Assembly: GCA_001051155.2 (NCBI GenBank)
Contig: JYIP02000007.1
Coordinates: forward strand, 1,056,342 to 1,120,341
From: Chrysoporthe austroafricana
Taxonomy: Eukaryota; Ascomycota; Sordariomycetes; Diaporthales; Cryphonectriaceae
Direction: 5' to 3'
Length of the DNA: 64,000 nucleotides
Below the pieces are notes generated by a model. It was not told where the DNA came from, made no database searches, and saw only the letters and a program-made list of their open reading frames with translations. Made by a program: the position numbers and the translations under genes. Below are positions 12,203-22,953 of this stretch, in pieces; the first letter of the stretch is position 1, and every line of letters starts with the position of its first letter.

Positions 12203-13299
12203 TCAAGCATAGTCATGGGTCTTTTCCTCGCAGAAGTCCCAGAATTCCTTTGCTCTGCCGGAGCCTCCTTCCTCTGACAATTTTGTAGCATCGATCAAGT
12301 CCTGCCTCACAGACTTCGCGATTCTTCCCCACGGCACGATATAGCAAACTTCTTGCCCGGATGTGATCTCCTTGGAAAGCCCTGCAAATAGATGTGTATA
12401 GGCAGCCAGCTTCGGTTTGTGCATGAGCGGCCACGCAAGATAAGGCAACCATGGTGTGTAGCGAAAGAGGTTTGTGTGGGCCGCACCCGGGTTTAGGGCA
12501 ACACTCACTACACCAGTTGACCTTTGTCGGCGCATAAGCTCAGTCGCTAGAAAGAAATTACCAGTTTTCGAGTTGACGTAATTGCGTGTCTTGTCCTTGG
12601 GAGGATCTCTAAGCTCAGCCATAACAATGCCTTGGGCTGGAGCGGAAAGCTCCGTGACTTGGCTGCTAGTCCACACCACACGCACGGAGTCTCTCGTGAT
12701 CTCGGTGGCTGCTGTGGCTTCCATCAATGGCAAAAGAAGCTGCGTGAGCAGGAAAGGTCCCAGGCAGTTGGTTGCAAGTTGTAACTCAATGCCCTGCTTG
12801 GAAACGCTGCCTACTGGTGGTTGAGAAACGCCAGCATTGTTCCTACCGCCGCAGACTTGGTTAGTTACTCGTTGTTGTAATAAAGCGATCTGATTCATAG
12901 CCCTAACCGCACAGGCAGAAATCAGTCTGAAGATGCCCTCGTGAGGTAATGAACTGACCAAAGTACGTGCAACTTGTCCTCTTTAGCCTTGAAGGCATTG
13001 ACGGTGTCCTTGATACTGGTCAAATCGTCCAGTTCGACGTGCAGAAACTCGAGCCTCCCTGTAGCGGAGGGCGCAGTAGCTCGAATCTGCTGGATAGCTC
13101 CCTGAGCCTTATCCTCCGAGCGTCCGGTAACATACACTCGAGCGTTCTTGGCGTACAGAATTCTGACAAGCTCAAGCCCGATGCCTGACGTTCCTCCCGT
13201 GATAAGAAACACCTTGCCCTCTTGCGAGGCCAAGTCTGCTTCTGTGAAGGTGGGTGACGGTGGGAAAAACTGTGACCACTGCGCCCCCATGTTGTTCAT
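12203..13299 (-). CDS. Short-chain dehydrogenase/reductase (SDR), retinol-dehydrogenase-like
   Basis: Model complement(join(12203..12842,12959..13299)), 326 aa. The 116-nt intron (donor GTCAGT, acceptor TAG) falls inside the conserved LHVLWNNAG motif, which is rebuilt exactly. ATG 13299 is chosen because upstream in-frame codons offer only TTG. Classical SDR features are complete: the Rossmann glycine motif TGGTSGIG (34-41), NNAG (115-118), the catalytic Ser in WTSS (about 173) and YVNSK (Tyr192, Lys196). The protein is thus a probably active NAD(P)-dependent oxidoreductase of the retinol-dehydrogenase-like group common in fungi. The substrate is unknown. Its 3' neighbour on the same strand is a broken P450 gene, so the pair may be a remnant of a small metabolic cluster; that is inference. 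Confidence 0.88.
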
Positions 13300-13795
13300 T
13301 GAACAAAACAAGGTCTCGCTGTAAACTAGAGCTTCGCTTTTCCAGAGCAGTAAGGGCAGTCGAAGCTCAGTGAGCTATTTTGGTGCTCTAGGCTAACATT
13401 GGAGATGAAGTAGGTGGGATAAGCAGACTGCACCAGTGCTAGGGAGACGTATGATGACCGCTCATTTCCATTGGCTCCCACCCTAAGCAAGGGCAACCTA
13501 GGGGCCCAACCTCCTACGTACCCCAGTAAAGGACCAACCGCATATTCGTGTGCATAAACCGGAATTTAGAGCAAAATAGCACTCGGAATATAAAGCATGC
13601 CACGTGTGTGCGCAGGTAAGAACAAACAGGACCTCAACAGGAAATCAATTGCCAGTTGATACGTATTATATCAGCACATGCAGTCAGATCAACCTTTCTA
13701 GCGGGATCTAGATCTTTCATAACCAATATTTTCTAGCCAGAATACCTTTGTACATGTCTAACTTGGACAGTCCGTTGCCCAAATAGGTAGTCGAG
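13300..13795. other. Intergenic, SDR upstream region
   Basis: A gap of about 500 bp between the SDR start and the end of the P450 remnant. No open frame or motif of note is seen. Confidence 0.4.
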
Positions 13796-14929
13796 CTACT
13801 CCTGCTCGTGATGCACTCCGCCCGCCGCCGCCTTTTTCAACGCCATGTCGACCATGACTGGCTTCTTCTCAACTAGCAAGAATGTTCTCAGATCTTCCCA
13901 TCGTAATATGGCGCCTGGCACGGATTTCATGTCGAAATTCCAGATGAGCTTTGCCAATATAAGTCGCATCTCTGCCCAAGCAAGATGTTGACCCATGCAA
14001 TTTCGAGGCCCGGCGCTAAAAGGCTGCGTTGCTTGGCGACGGTCTTTGTAGAATGGTGATTCAGCGCTCAGGCTTGCATCAGGAAGCCAACGCTCTGGGG
14101 CAAAAAATGAAACGGAATGAAAGTAGTCTCGTCTTCGGTTCAGAGTATATGCTTGGATAGAAACACGAGTCTGGGCATCGAACCCTAATTGTCAGCACCC
14201 CCTCATCCAGAAACGTTGTGAATATGACGTTCTGATAGAAGACAATATGCAGGGGAATACTCACCCCACCCGGAAGCCATTTTCCACAAACGGCGGCACC
14301 TTCTGGAGGCACCAGCCTGGGGAGCATCCATGGTATTGGCACACAAAGCCTAAGACCTTCGCTGATACACGCATTCAGGTAGTTGGCCTCTCGCAAAGCA
14401 GCAAGATTGATGTCTTCAAGTCTCTGAAATTTTTGACGGAGCTCGTGGGCAAGTATGGCGAGTTTGTCGGGGTTGTTCACCAGATAGTTTAAAGTTCCGC
14501 TCAATACGATAGCCGTTGTCTCGCTTCCAGCTGCTGTCAATACCATGAAGGTAGCGTTAATGACTCCGATATCGAGTTTGTTACCCTTTCTTCCTCCTAT
14601 CACGTGGGACATAATATCAACTCGCTCGAGCTCCCAGTTCAGGCGCCGATGCACCTTATCCGCGATCTGATTGGAGTGTTTTCTCTGCATCTCTTTCAGG
14701 GATACAGGTATGCACTTCATAAGCAGCCATTCCAGAAGAGGGTAGTAACGTACTGCAGCGACGAACGACGCGGCTTTAACGCTGTTGAACAACAGGGCGA
14801 TCCACGGGTGATACTGCGAGTCTCGAGGCAGTTGAAAGATTCACCGAATCCCAGATCCCCGAAGATATCAAATGTGGTGAAGTTGAACCATGGAGTCAAA
14901 TCAATACGTGCCTGCTCGTCACTAATCAA
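13796..14929 (-). pseudogene. Cytochrome P450, 5'-truncated and frameshifted
   Basis: The C-terminal half of a microsomal P450 of the isotrichodermin C-15 hydroxylase-like type. Read on the minus strand: DLTPWFNFTTFDIFGDLGFGES, then the helix-I motif AGSETT, the ExxR motif EGLRL, the PERW motif and the heme loop FSAGPRNCMGQ with its Cys ligand. The 94-nt intron 14171-14264 (GTGAGT donor, CAG acceptor) rebuilds LPGGTRVSI. Two faults make it a pseudogene. Near 14,818-14,825 one base is missing, so the GESFNCLE part and the HPWIALLFNSVK part are out of frame. Upstream of 14,929 there is no N-terminal half (no membrane anchor, no proline-rich hinge) and a stop follows. The heme end itself is undamaged, so the loss may be recent. 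A sequencing indel could explain the frameshift but not the missing 5' half. Confidence 0.75.
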
Positions 14930-16892
14930 CGAGACCCAACCAACAGCGCCTCAATTGTGTTGGGTAGATTGGGGGTCGAGATTGGCGTAGACTTCCGTCA
15001 CTCGCAAGTGAACGATACTGTTGGCTCGTATAGGCTGTTGGGCTGAACAACCTTGGCTAGAGCTGAAATGTTGGTTCTCGTGCGAGTCAGTCGGAACGGT
15101 GATACCCCAGGCGTTGTATCTGTGTGTGCATCTGCAATGAGACCTTGTGCGGACTAGGATTCTCAGCCCTCACCTTTTTCAGGGGGGAGGGCGGGCGGAG
15201 AGATACCACAAAATGCCACAGCAAAGAGCCGTCGTACCTCAAGGTGTAATGAAACTGATCGTAGTCAAGGTGCAACTACCGGACAGTGAAGGATGAGCAT
15301 AGTGGATGTATTTCTAACTCCTTATTTAAGGGGAGGGCTTAGTACAGAGAGCTGCTACTTATCTTTTGGTCCAGACGCCATTATGGCATTTCAATGGGGC
15401 GGCTCAATACCTCCGCCGAGGGCGTTGAGCCCAATTTCATCGACCAGCGACCAATTAGACAATACACACGATTTATCTTGGACTGGCCACGCTCTTCATA
15501 GCCAGGAGGCTTAACATGCGCATCGCCACCAACTAGATAAAGTTGGGCTGGATAACCGAGAGTCTGTTTTCTGAGCATGCATTCCATGCCCAGAAAAGAT
15601 ACTGATAACGCATTGCTAAATCAAGGAAAGAACTACTTCGCACACAGAAAACCATTTCTAACTTAAAGAAGCATATACTTTGGACATTGACCGTCATATG
15701 TAGGAGGAGCCTCCGACCTAGCTCTTAAATGCATTAAGAGTAAGAGAAATATGCAAGCTTTGTCTACCTGTAGCCCATAGGCTGTGTCAAGCTTGTATTT
15801 TTATTTCTCTCTACCAACCCTTTCCTCCGCAACCAAAGGTGAGTCTTGGGATTGGCGGTATTATATCCATCAGCTATTACTTCATCACATCCGTGTTCTT
15901 CCCCATCGTTCTCGATTGTTCACCAATTCCTAAAAACTAGAATGCTTCGTTGCAGGACATTATAACAACCTAGTAATCCTTCCGTACTTATCGAGATCTT
16001 CGAGCTCTGTAACAGGCATATTCATACTACTTCTTTCCTTTCAGCCGCTATAGAGTCTTAGCATGACCGTTGCTCATCGACTCAGGATCATGACCGTGTT
16101 CGGCCTCGGAACCTTGTGAGACACATCATCTCACTCCGGCGAAGATCAATCAAGCTCAATATCTCAGTGCCTATGTTGTAACCTTAGTAAAGGTTAAGAA
16201 CAACGCCAAATCCTTTGAAATAGTGGGGATTCTACTTGTAATATTTCCATAATCGGCATTTAGGCATAAGGACTCACTTTCTTTATTGTCCACCCCGATG
16301 ATTAAGTATGCTAATTCGATTTCGGCAACACCGAAATCAATCTTGGCGTTAATTTTCGCTTACAATTGATGCTTTTACCCGCTTTCCTAAAGCGTCACTA
16401 CACACAATCCGTCAAATCACCTGCAGCACGCCTCTGGTCAAGAACAGTTCAAAGTCTATTCTTTGTCAGACAATCCAGCAATACAAGCAGGTCTGGGTTC
16501 CAAGCTTCGATCACGCCCCAGAATGGGCTGGCCACAGACAGCAGTTGGACTCGGAATCTCAGCACTATATTACAATGCACTGCATCCCTCTAGCAGCGTA
16601 TCACTCCCCATGAGGTATAAATTTCACGGTCCACCGCTGGACATAGATTACTGCTACGGCTCAGGAATAGCGTTACTGAGAGGGGCTAATGAGAGGGGTT
16701 TCTTGAGACTGAATAGCTACCCATCTTTCGAGCGGCCATTTTCCAAGTCTGTCACCAATGCGGTCTGCGTTGAGGAGCTGCATTTTGATGGCAATGGATC
16801 AGATATACTAGCTCGATTACTGCTCAGAGGCCTCAATCATGTCTTGGGAAATCATTTGTGTTAACCCCCAGAACTAGTTCTGTTGCTTTGTA
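14930..16892. other. Gene-poor stretch between P450 remnant and transposon
   Basis: No gene is supported. An open frame at 16,463-16,864 (plus strand, about 130 codons, TTG as first start) ends just before the transposon, but it has no recognisable motif. Parts of 15,600-16,350 are AT-rich, compatible with old repeat-derived sequence. Confidence 0.4.
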
Positions 16893-16947
16893 AGTCAGAG
16901 GGGGTAACTTCCGGCCGGCCCCACTTCCGGCCACCCCTGGCCGGCCA
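16893..16947 (+). repeat. Left terminal inverted repeat, 55 bp
   Basis: It begins AGTCAGAGGGGGTAACTTCC directly after the TA at 16891-16892. It is identical over all 55 bases to the reverse complement of 18702-18756; identity stops just after the inner GGCCGGCCA. Confidence 0.96.
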
Positions 16948-16990
16948 CACCACATATAGATAGATATAATATATATTTATCTTATCTCTT

Positions 16991-18605
16991 CTATTCAGCT
17001 ACCAGGATACAATCCTCTTCAATACTAGATAATTCGATATCGCTCTCTCTATCAGAACCATCCGTTTCTCGATTGATTGCATTTTGAGCCCTCCGTATAG
17101 CCCTGATATTTGCAAACTTCGAATTTGGGCTTATATCAACTCTCTTCCTTTTACTAGACCTCGAGCTTTCAGCTTGTGCTTTTAAAGCTTTATTCTCTTC
17201 CAGAGCTTTAGCCAGGGCTATATCCCTTTTGTCGAATGCTTTTTGTATCTTTCTGAATAGTATATATTGTGCTGATATAGTTAAAAGTTGATATCGATTT
17301 CTTTGCAGCTGATAGTATAGATCTTTAGCTTTTCGAAGGGTCGAATATATATCCGGCCGGACTAAGGATAATTTAGGAGTAATATTGATTGCGATCAGTC
17401 GGTCTGGGCTTGATATCGATAGCTGTTTCTTCTGTTATTGATTGTTCTCGAGGAGAAGAGGGCTCAAAAGGGGCTTGGCTAGCCGGAGGGGCCAAAGACC
17501 TGTTGCTTTCTACTCAGACCTGATATTCTGGCTAGATAGGCCCTCTATCCGTGCCTGATAGTAGTTTTGAAGGAATAAGCGTTTTCCGAAAGCTGTTGAA
17601 TCCCCTTATTGGCTCAAAAGGCTGATATTCTTCCTATAGGCTCTCTTAAGGGAAGAAAAGACCCCGAGATCAAGAGGCTGGAGAACGTGAGAGCTATAAG
17701 GAAGTAGATGGATCAATAAGATATTGTTCTGAAAGCATTCCCATATAAACTCGTCGGTTATATGGCTGCTGTAGCCGTCCAGGATTAATAGCCTAGCTTC
17801 CGAAGGGTCCTCTGGCTGGCTGCCAGGAATAAAGATCTTCTGGAGCCATTCGAGGGCTGTTTCGTTACTAGTCCAGCCGTTTTTTGTAGCATAGAATTGC
17901 CAGCCTTTAAAAGGTTCCAGAATAGTAGGGAACCATTATTGCTATATAGTCTTGCCTTTAAAAATAACCAGAGGAAAGAGGTGGGTACCCGTAGCTGAAA
18001 TACATTCGAGGAACGAAATCCAGGACCTCGACCCAGGCTCTTTTCTCTGGATTGTACGTGAGAAAGAAATTCCGAGAACTAATCCGTTTTCTCTTTAGCC
18101 CTCTATTATCCCAGCTTCGTCCATATTCCATCGGTTAGCTAGCTTGATAGCTTGGATATAAGGAAGATCGAATAAACGGAACCAAGGCTTGATTATCTCT
18201 GTTATTGTTCTATTGATTCGTTTTGAAGCTATCCTTCGAGACCTTTGAACCTTAACGCCGGAATTTCTCTTTAAAAAGACCTTATCCATTTCCTTCCAAA
18301 GGGCTGAGGGTCTCCCTTGACTTGCAATATCCTCTCGGCGAAAAGCTTCAGTTCTGAATGCGTCGGTGGCAAGCCTAGGTTGGCTTGACAGACATTTAGC
18401 TAGTTCAGCTTCCTGGCTAATAGAGAGCTTTGCTTGTCTTGATAGGCTGTTTTATGCGATTCTCTTCCTGCAAGGCGATCTTGAAGAGTGGCCCTTGGGA
18501 TGCCCCATTCTTTCGAGGCTTGCCGTTGAGATAAGNCCGTTGAGATAAGCCGTTTTTGATAGCCTCAATAGCCTGGGCTAGCTCAGATTCAGTATATGGC
18601 TTCAT
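16991..18605 (-). pseudogene. Fot1/Pogo transposase, with nonsense codons and frame breaks
   Basis: A transposase of about 538 codons can be followed from ATG 18605 to TAG 16991. In order: N-terminal helix-turn-helix (YTESELAQAIEAIKNGLSQR), a CENP-B-like second DNA-binding part (LGLPPTHSELKLFAERI), then the catalytic region with all three acidic positions: the Asp of NRWNMDEAG, the Asp of LLILDGYSSH and the Asp of VLQPLDLGVF. The tail is basic and helical (KRDIALAKALEENKAL). Breaks are: stops at about 18400-18402, 18095-18097, 17942-17944, 17936-17938, 17606-17608, 17510-17512 and 17435-17437; a missing T in a T run near 18,270; and a 14-nt N-plus-duplication at 18,536. The stops are all TAA or TAG at places where relatives usually have Gln or Trp, as expected from RIP. 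Confidence 0.9.
18523..18549. other. Ambiguous base flanked by a 13-bp duplication (likely assembly artefact)
   Basis: Base 18536 is N. The 13 bases before it (18523-18535) are repeated exactly after it (18537-18549). Removing the N and one copy restores the transposase frame through its helix-turn-helix, so this looks like a contig join that was not collapsed. Confidence 0.85.
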
Positions 18606-18701
18606 AATAGTCGTATTAAGGTTCTGTAAAAAGATCAAGGTGTCCAGAATAAAATTGATTCAGAAAGGTCTATAGAAAGGGAGGTGGTTAAGGGAGCGGT
18701 A

Positions 18702-18756
18702 TGGCCGGCCAGGGGTGGCCGGAAGTGGGGCCGGCCGGAAGTTACCCCCTCTGACT
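18702..18756 (-). repeat. Right terminal inverted repeat, 55 bp
   Basis: Exact reverse complement of 16893-16947, ending CCCCCTCTGACT directly before the TA at 18757-18758. Confidence 0.96.
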
Positions 18757-18758
18757 TA

Positions 18759-19608
18759 CTCATTCTAAAGTTCACCAAAGGCCACTTGAGATTGAATGAA
18801 GTTCAGCAGTGACTACCTAGATAGTATGATGAACTATCATGTCCAGGCTCTACAAAGGTGTCTGAGGTGCTAATTAATATCAACATGTGTTGGCTCTGGC
18901 TAAGCAGCTTTTGAATTTGGCGCTTGTCCGTCTTACATACCCGTACAAAGACTATTTCGGTAATTATGATGAGTAGGTATGATCTAAGAAGGATCATAGT
19001 ATTCTCCAGGGCGGGATAAATGGGATGACATAGAATATACCTCTGTCTCTTGAATACACTCAATGTCAGTTGTTCGAGAATTTTTCATAGTGTTTCTTCG
19101 ACAATATTGACTTCGTCGAAGGTATCGCCTCTTCGCCATCTCGGAACCTCGAATGACAGCGCATAGAGGGCTCTCCTACCCAAGTCCTGCTCAACATGCC
19201 TAATAGGGCTCCATCTCCAAAGACCTACCTAGCCATTCTTCGATGTCTTCCATCAAATTCAGTTATCTTTTCATTTACATATTGGGGTAGATCGGAGGAG
19301 TACCAGAACTTTGGGGAAGGTGCCGATACTGTTCTGCCTTCGGACAAAACGACAACAACGACGACAACCCACATCCCAACTTCCTGTTGACAATCAAACC
19401 ATTTCGTTTTCATTCCGCTGTTGAGTCAAACACTCAACAACATCTGATGTTCACAAATCCTTCGCCGTTTCCATTCTTGACTACCACAGAAACCTAACCT
19501 CAGCAACCGTCTCCGTGTGCTGCAACGCCAGTCACACATCTCTTCTTCGAAGCACAACTTGGGCGGAAGGAACGTTTGTTCCATCAATTCAGCTCAATCC
19601 ACCTTATC
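18759..19608. other. Intergenic between transposon and FtsJ-like gene
   Basis: About 850 bp without a supported gene. The right half is probably promoter and leader of the FtsJ-like gene and contains CAAC and ACAACGACG-type simple runs at about 19,345-19,375. Confidence 0.4.
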
Positions 19609-21094
19609 ATGGAGGAGTCCGACGTCAAGTGTGAGACGCGTCACCAAGCGCAGCACGACGCCAAGGAGGGAGTTCCAACCTCCCAAGTGATCGACGCATC
19701 CTCTAGCCATGAGACCCAAGAGGCCAATAAAATCGCCAACGCTCCGTGCACACTGATAGACTCGAAGGTTCTAGATGTCATCGATCTTGAGAAATGCGCC
19801 ACTGAATCTGAGCAGAGCAAGCTGCACAACCTTCCCGACCAGAAGACGGATGTCAAATCCAAAGACTGCCGCGAGACCACTGATGGTAGCGTGGAGGACA
19901 AATTGACCTCACATGAGCGTCAAGTCGTCGCTCAGTATGTGCATGTCCACGTCCCGATCTATCGTCAGCTTGAGGAGCTGCGACTGAAGGTAAATTGTGG
20001 AACCCTAACATCCTCGGCCATGCCTGTCCTGTTCATCTACTCAGAACGCAATGACTATACCCGTCAGCACGAGAAAATGCTAATCAAGCACATCGGCTTA
20101 GGGTTGGAACAATCCAGATGGTGATGAATACTTCAAGAAGCAGCGATTTCATACCGACCATGCGGACCTCGATACGAGCCAGAATTTTCTGAACATGATG
20201 CAGCAGGTTGCCGACAAGATGGACCGAGCCACGCGAATCTTCACCCTTCCAGGCACTCGACCCACTATCTTGGGATTCGGCTTTGCTCCTGGCGGTTTCA
20301 TTCAGAAAGCCCTGAGAGTCAACCCCGGCGTTCAAGCTTGGGGTGTTACGCTCTCTGCCAGAGTCAGTGGCATCCCCGTCCTCATCAAAGACCGCCGCCT
20401 AAGTGTGATTTTTGCCGACATCACTTTGATGGCCGGCGACCTCGGCATGCTGGCTGATGAGATCCCCTCTGATCATCCTGACGCAAACAATTTCCTTCCC
20501 AAACAAATCCGACCTTTTCAGACATTTGACCTGGTCACCTGCGAGGGCGGCGTTCTGCGACCTCACCACGTCCGAGCTGGGTCCCATCGAGAGCAGGGCG
20601 AGTCCCACCGCCTGAGGGCATCCCAGCTGGCTCTCGCTCTGGCGCGCGTCAAGGTCGGTGGCAGGATGATCATTCTCATGCACAAAGCTGAGGCATGGGG
20701 CAGCCTGTGCCTATTTTATATCTTCAGCAAGTTCGCCAAGATCCGCCTCTTCAAACCCGACGGGCCGCACTATTTCAAGTCGAGCTTCTACATGATCGCC
20801 ACCGACGTCCAGAGCCAGAGTGAGGCAGCTCGTGCTGCTGTCGCTCAGTGGACCAGAGAGTGGAAGGTCGCCACGTTTGGCACGTATGAGGAGTACGTGG
20901 AGGAGGTTCGCAAGAATGCCTTGGATGTCAATGTCGTCCTGGAAGAGTTTGGTGAAGCTTGGATCCAGATGAGTCACGAAGTTTGGGACACCCAGCTGGA
21001 GGGTCTGAAGAGGAAGTCCTTCACCCAGGATCCCACCCCGCTGGAGTCAGCAACTGATACGGATGGAGGCCTGGAGGCCGATCGTGTCAATTAG
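19609..21094 (+). CDS. FtsJ-like SAM-dependent methyltransferase-domain protein, divergent
   Basis: Model join(19609..19989,20102..21094), 457 aa; the 112-nt intron is phase 0 with donor GTAAAT and acceptor TAG. Residues 1-127 are polar and probably disordered at first, then helical. Exon 2 opens GWNNPDGDEYFKKQRF and carries the SAM-binding signature ILGFGFAPGGF (about 183-193), the FtsJ/RrmJ motif I. Later come FDLVTCEGG, LALARVKVGGRMIILMHK and LFKPDGPHYFKSSFYMIA, which align with the second Lys strand and the SSE strand of FtsJ. The canonical K-D-K-E set is not intact: the usual SDG after FDLV reads CEGG, and the SSE Glu is replaced (SSFY). From the family, the substrate would be RNA 2'-O-ribose, but activity is uncertain. 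The C-terminal 80 residues are acidic and helical. No neighbour suggests a target. Confidence 0.75.
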
Positions 21095-21936
21095 ATAAAT
21101 CGGCCGTTTTCCGGCGTCTTCTCCAGTGAAGTCTCCTACGTTAGCAAGGGGCAAAAAATGGCGTTATGGAGGGTATGATTCAGTGGAATGGGTGGCTCTA
21201 CTGTTTGCGAGGCTCAACAACAGGAACAGAAATCCAAGTCTTGCTTGCTGGTAATTACTGACCATAGCCAGTAATGCTTTGATAATCTTAAGCCTCTCCA
21301 GAAATCAGCCCAGAAGTATTGGTTTCCTATATTTGTGTCAATATGTCCTATTTATCTCAGTGTCATTATAACCCTTGTGGCATTATAGAAACACGTTGTG
21401 CATCTGATTGCTTAGACTCATCGTAGTTAAGGTGCCCCTGGTGAAGGCAAGTGCCCCCAGCAAATACAACAGTGACTCCGTCTTCTTATAACTGCTTGTC
21501 ATCAGCCTCATAATTCACTCAGCTGCCATTACAGTGAGGCTATACGTCGATATGACCTACAGTATCAAATACCTCTGAGGGGAATTCACTGCAGTTCAGT
21601 CCTTCACAACCACTCTGACCCTCTCCCAGGATGGACAACACCTCCACACATCATATCTAATAGCCACTGCTGCAAGTCACACCACGCAGCTAGTCGGACT
21701 TTGCTAAGACCACTCATCAGTGGATTGCACCGGCACTTATCTCCATCAGCTAACATTGAGAGCCTACTCGTGGTCCCATCAACTATTCTCTGGCCTCATG
21801 ATACAAAGTATCGACAGTCAGTCGCTACGCACTTGCCGTCCGCCATTGACCAGGATAGCATCTCAGGACCTTGGGCACAGTGACTGATAATCATACCACC
21901 AGCTCCATCTGATCCGGCCCTCAGATCACCAACAAG
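21095..21936. other. Intergenic, nothing recognised
   Basis: An 840-bp gap without a motif-bearing open frame. Confidence 0.4.
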
Positions 21937-22497
21937 ATGTGCAGGTGCTTCTTCGTCGAATATGCCTGCTCCTGCAGCGAAACGACTTGTGTCCACCTCA
22001 ATCCCCAGCACCGCTGGTTCCACGAGCCGAAAGCAACTTGGCAGATCGACCACTTCAAGTGGAAGTACTGCACGTCCCTCCTTGCATCCGCCAACATCCC
22101 CCTCCCAGACAGCGGCAGAGATGATACCGAGTTCGATGTCTCGAGCCTCGATGCGCAACCCAGGCTGAAGAGACCGAGCAGCACGCTGAAGTGGCCCTTT
22201 CCATCCGCCAATGACAAGCTGTCGTCCGATCCCAGCCAGCACGCCTCCACGAACCAAAATGTCAGCGTCGCCTCCGACGTCAGCCACGCGACGGATAGCG
22301 AGGTCTTGAGGGTCTTGGGGGAGGAGGACACGGCAGTGCGAAATAGGGTTCTGCAGCTGCCTATGAAGGCTAGCAAGGACCCACGCCATGGGGGCAGGAT
22401 TCCGGTCTGCGACTCAATCTCGTACGAGGGCTGGAGGATTCAGCGGAGCTGTCGGTGGTGCGAGGGATACTGGCTGGGCAGGGCGGGAAGGGTGTGA
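21937..22497 (+). CDS. Hypothetical protein with Cys/His-rich N-terminus
   Basis: An uninterrupted ATG-initiated frame of 186 codons. The first 30 residues are rich in Cys and His (MCRCFFVEYACSCSETTCVH, then a His and a further Cys by residue 46), a spacing that could bind zinc. Many small fungal proteins of unknown function begin with a comparable Cys-rich block. The remainder is Ser/Asp-rich and looks disordered until a C-terminal basic segment with CRWCEGYW. I do not recognise a family. Dense overlapping open frames exist on the other strand, so coding is plausible but unproven; a further 3' intron is possible because the end is not conserved in any way I can judge. Confidence 0.4.
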   Translation: MCRCFFVEYACSCSETTCVHLNPQHRWFHEPKATWQIDHFKWKYCTSLLASANIPLPDSGRDDTEFDVSSLDAQPRLKRPSSTLKWPFPSANDKLSSDPSQHASTNQNVSVASDVSHATDSEVLRVLGEEDTAVRNRVLQLPMKASKDPRHGGRIPVCDSISYEGWRIQRSCRWCEGYWLGRAGRV

Positions 22498-22953
22498 GTG
22501 GCATTGCTAAAGCATGTGAGTCGCTAGGCGACCACGCATTATCAGTTCCATGACTTTTCGCCGTGAATCTCTCGCGAGGGAGTACTTGGAGAGTCCGTAG
22601 GAATCTCCGTCAGAACTCCATAGGAGCTTGGATGGGAGCCCCTCTCATATCTTCCAATGGTCTAACATCAAGAATTGTACAAGAAAATCCCTAGAAGGAC
22701 TATATCAGCTATGACATCCAAGGGGTTGGGACTCATACCGTTAAGACTGCAGGTGGTCGTACTTCTCATAGAAATCGTACAGTGCCGCATTCATCGCCAG
22801 GCGGAGCAGTCTTCGGCCGCTGACACCTATTTAGGTAATGGTGATTAATCTGGCACGGTCCTGCGCCGCTAGTCTGACTCATACGCATCACTTCACCTCG
22901 CGCTGTTTGTGTGAGGCAGCTGGAGGTTTCCCAGACCTAAAGGTCTTACTACC
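22498..22953. other. Intergenic, isochorismatase upstream region
   Basis: A 456-bp gap without a supported gene; probably promoter of the downstream hydrolase. Confidence 0.4.

Larger units (their letters stand above)
16893..18756 (-). mobile_element. Fot1/Pogo (Tc1-mariner superfamily) DNA transposon, complete but mutated
   Basis: A 1864-bp element bounded by perfect 55-bp terminal inverted repeats and flanked on each side by a TA dinucleotide (16891-16892 and 18757-18758). This is the target duplication expected of the Tc1-mariner/pogo group. It encodes one transposase on the minus strand filling nearly all the interior. Size and organisation fit fungal Fot1-like elements of about 1.8-1.9 kb. 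The TIRs are GC-rich (GGCCGGCC boxes) while the interior is visibly richer in A and T. The perfect TIRs suggest a recent insertion, yet the transposase has several stop codons, so the copy is not autonomous. Confidence 0.93.

Noticed and set aside
14930..15280. Possible N-terminal exons of the P450
   Set aside because: All frames were read; none shows the membrane anchor, hinge or helix C pattern expected of this P450 type.
16463..16864. Plus-strand frame ending just before the transposon
   Set aside because: It has no ATG at its start, no motif, and does not continue on the far side of the element.
21796..22389. Overlapping minus-strand frames of 150-200 codons
   Set aside because: They overlap the Cys-rich plus-strand frame; only the plus strand shows a protein-like start. 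The choice is not certain, so the plus-strand call is given low confidence.
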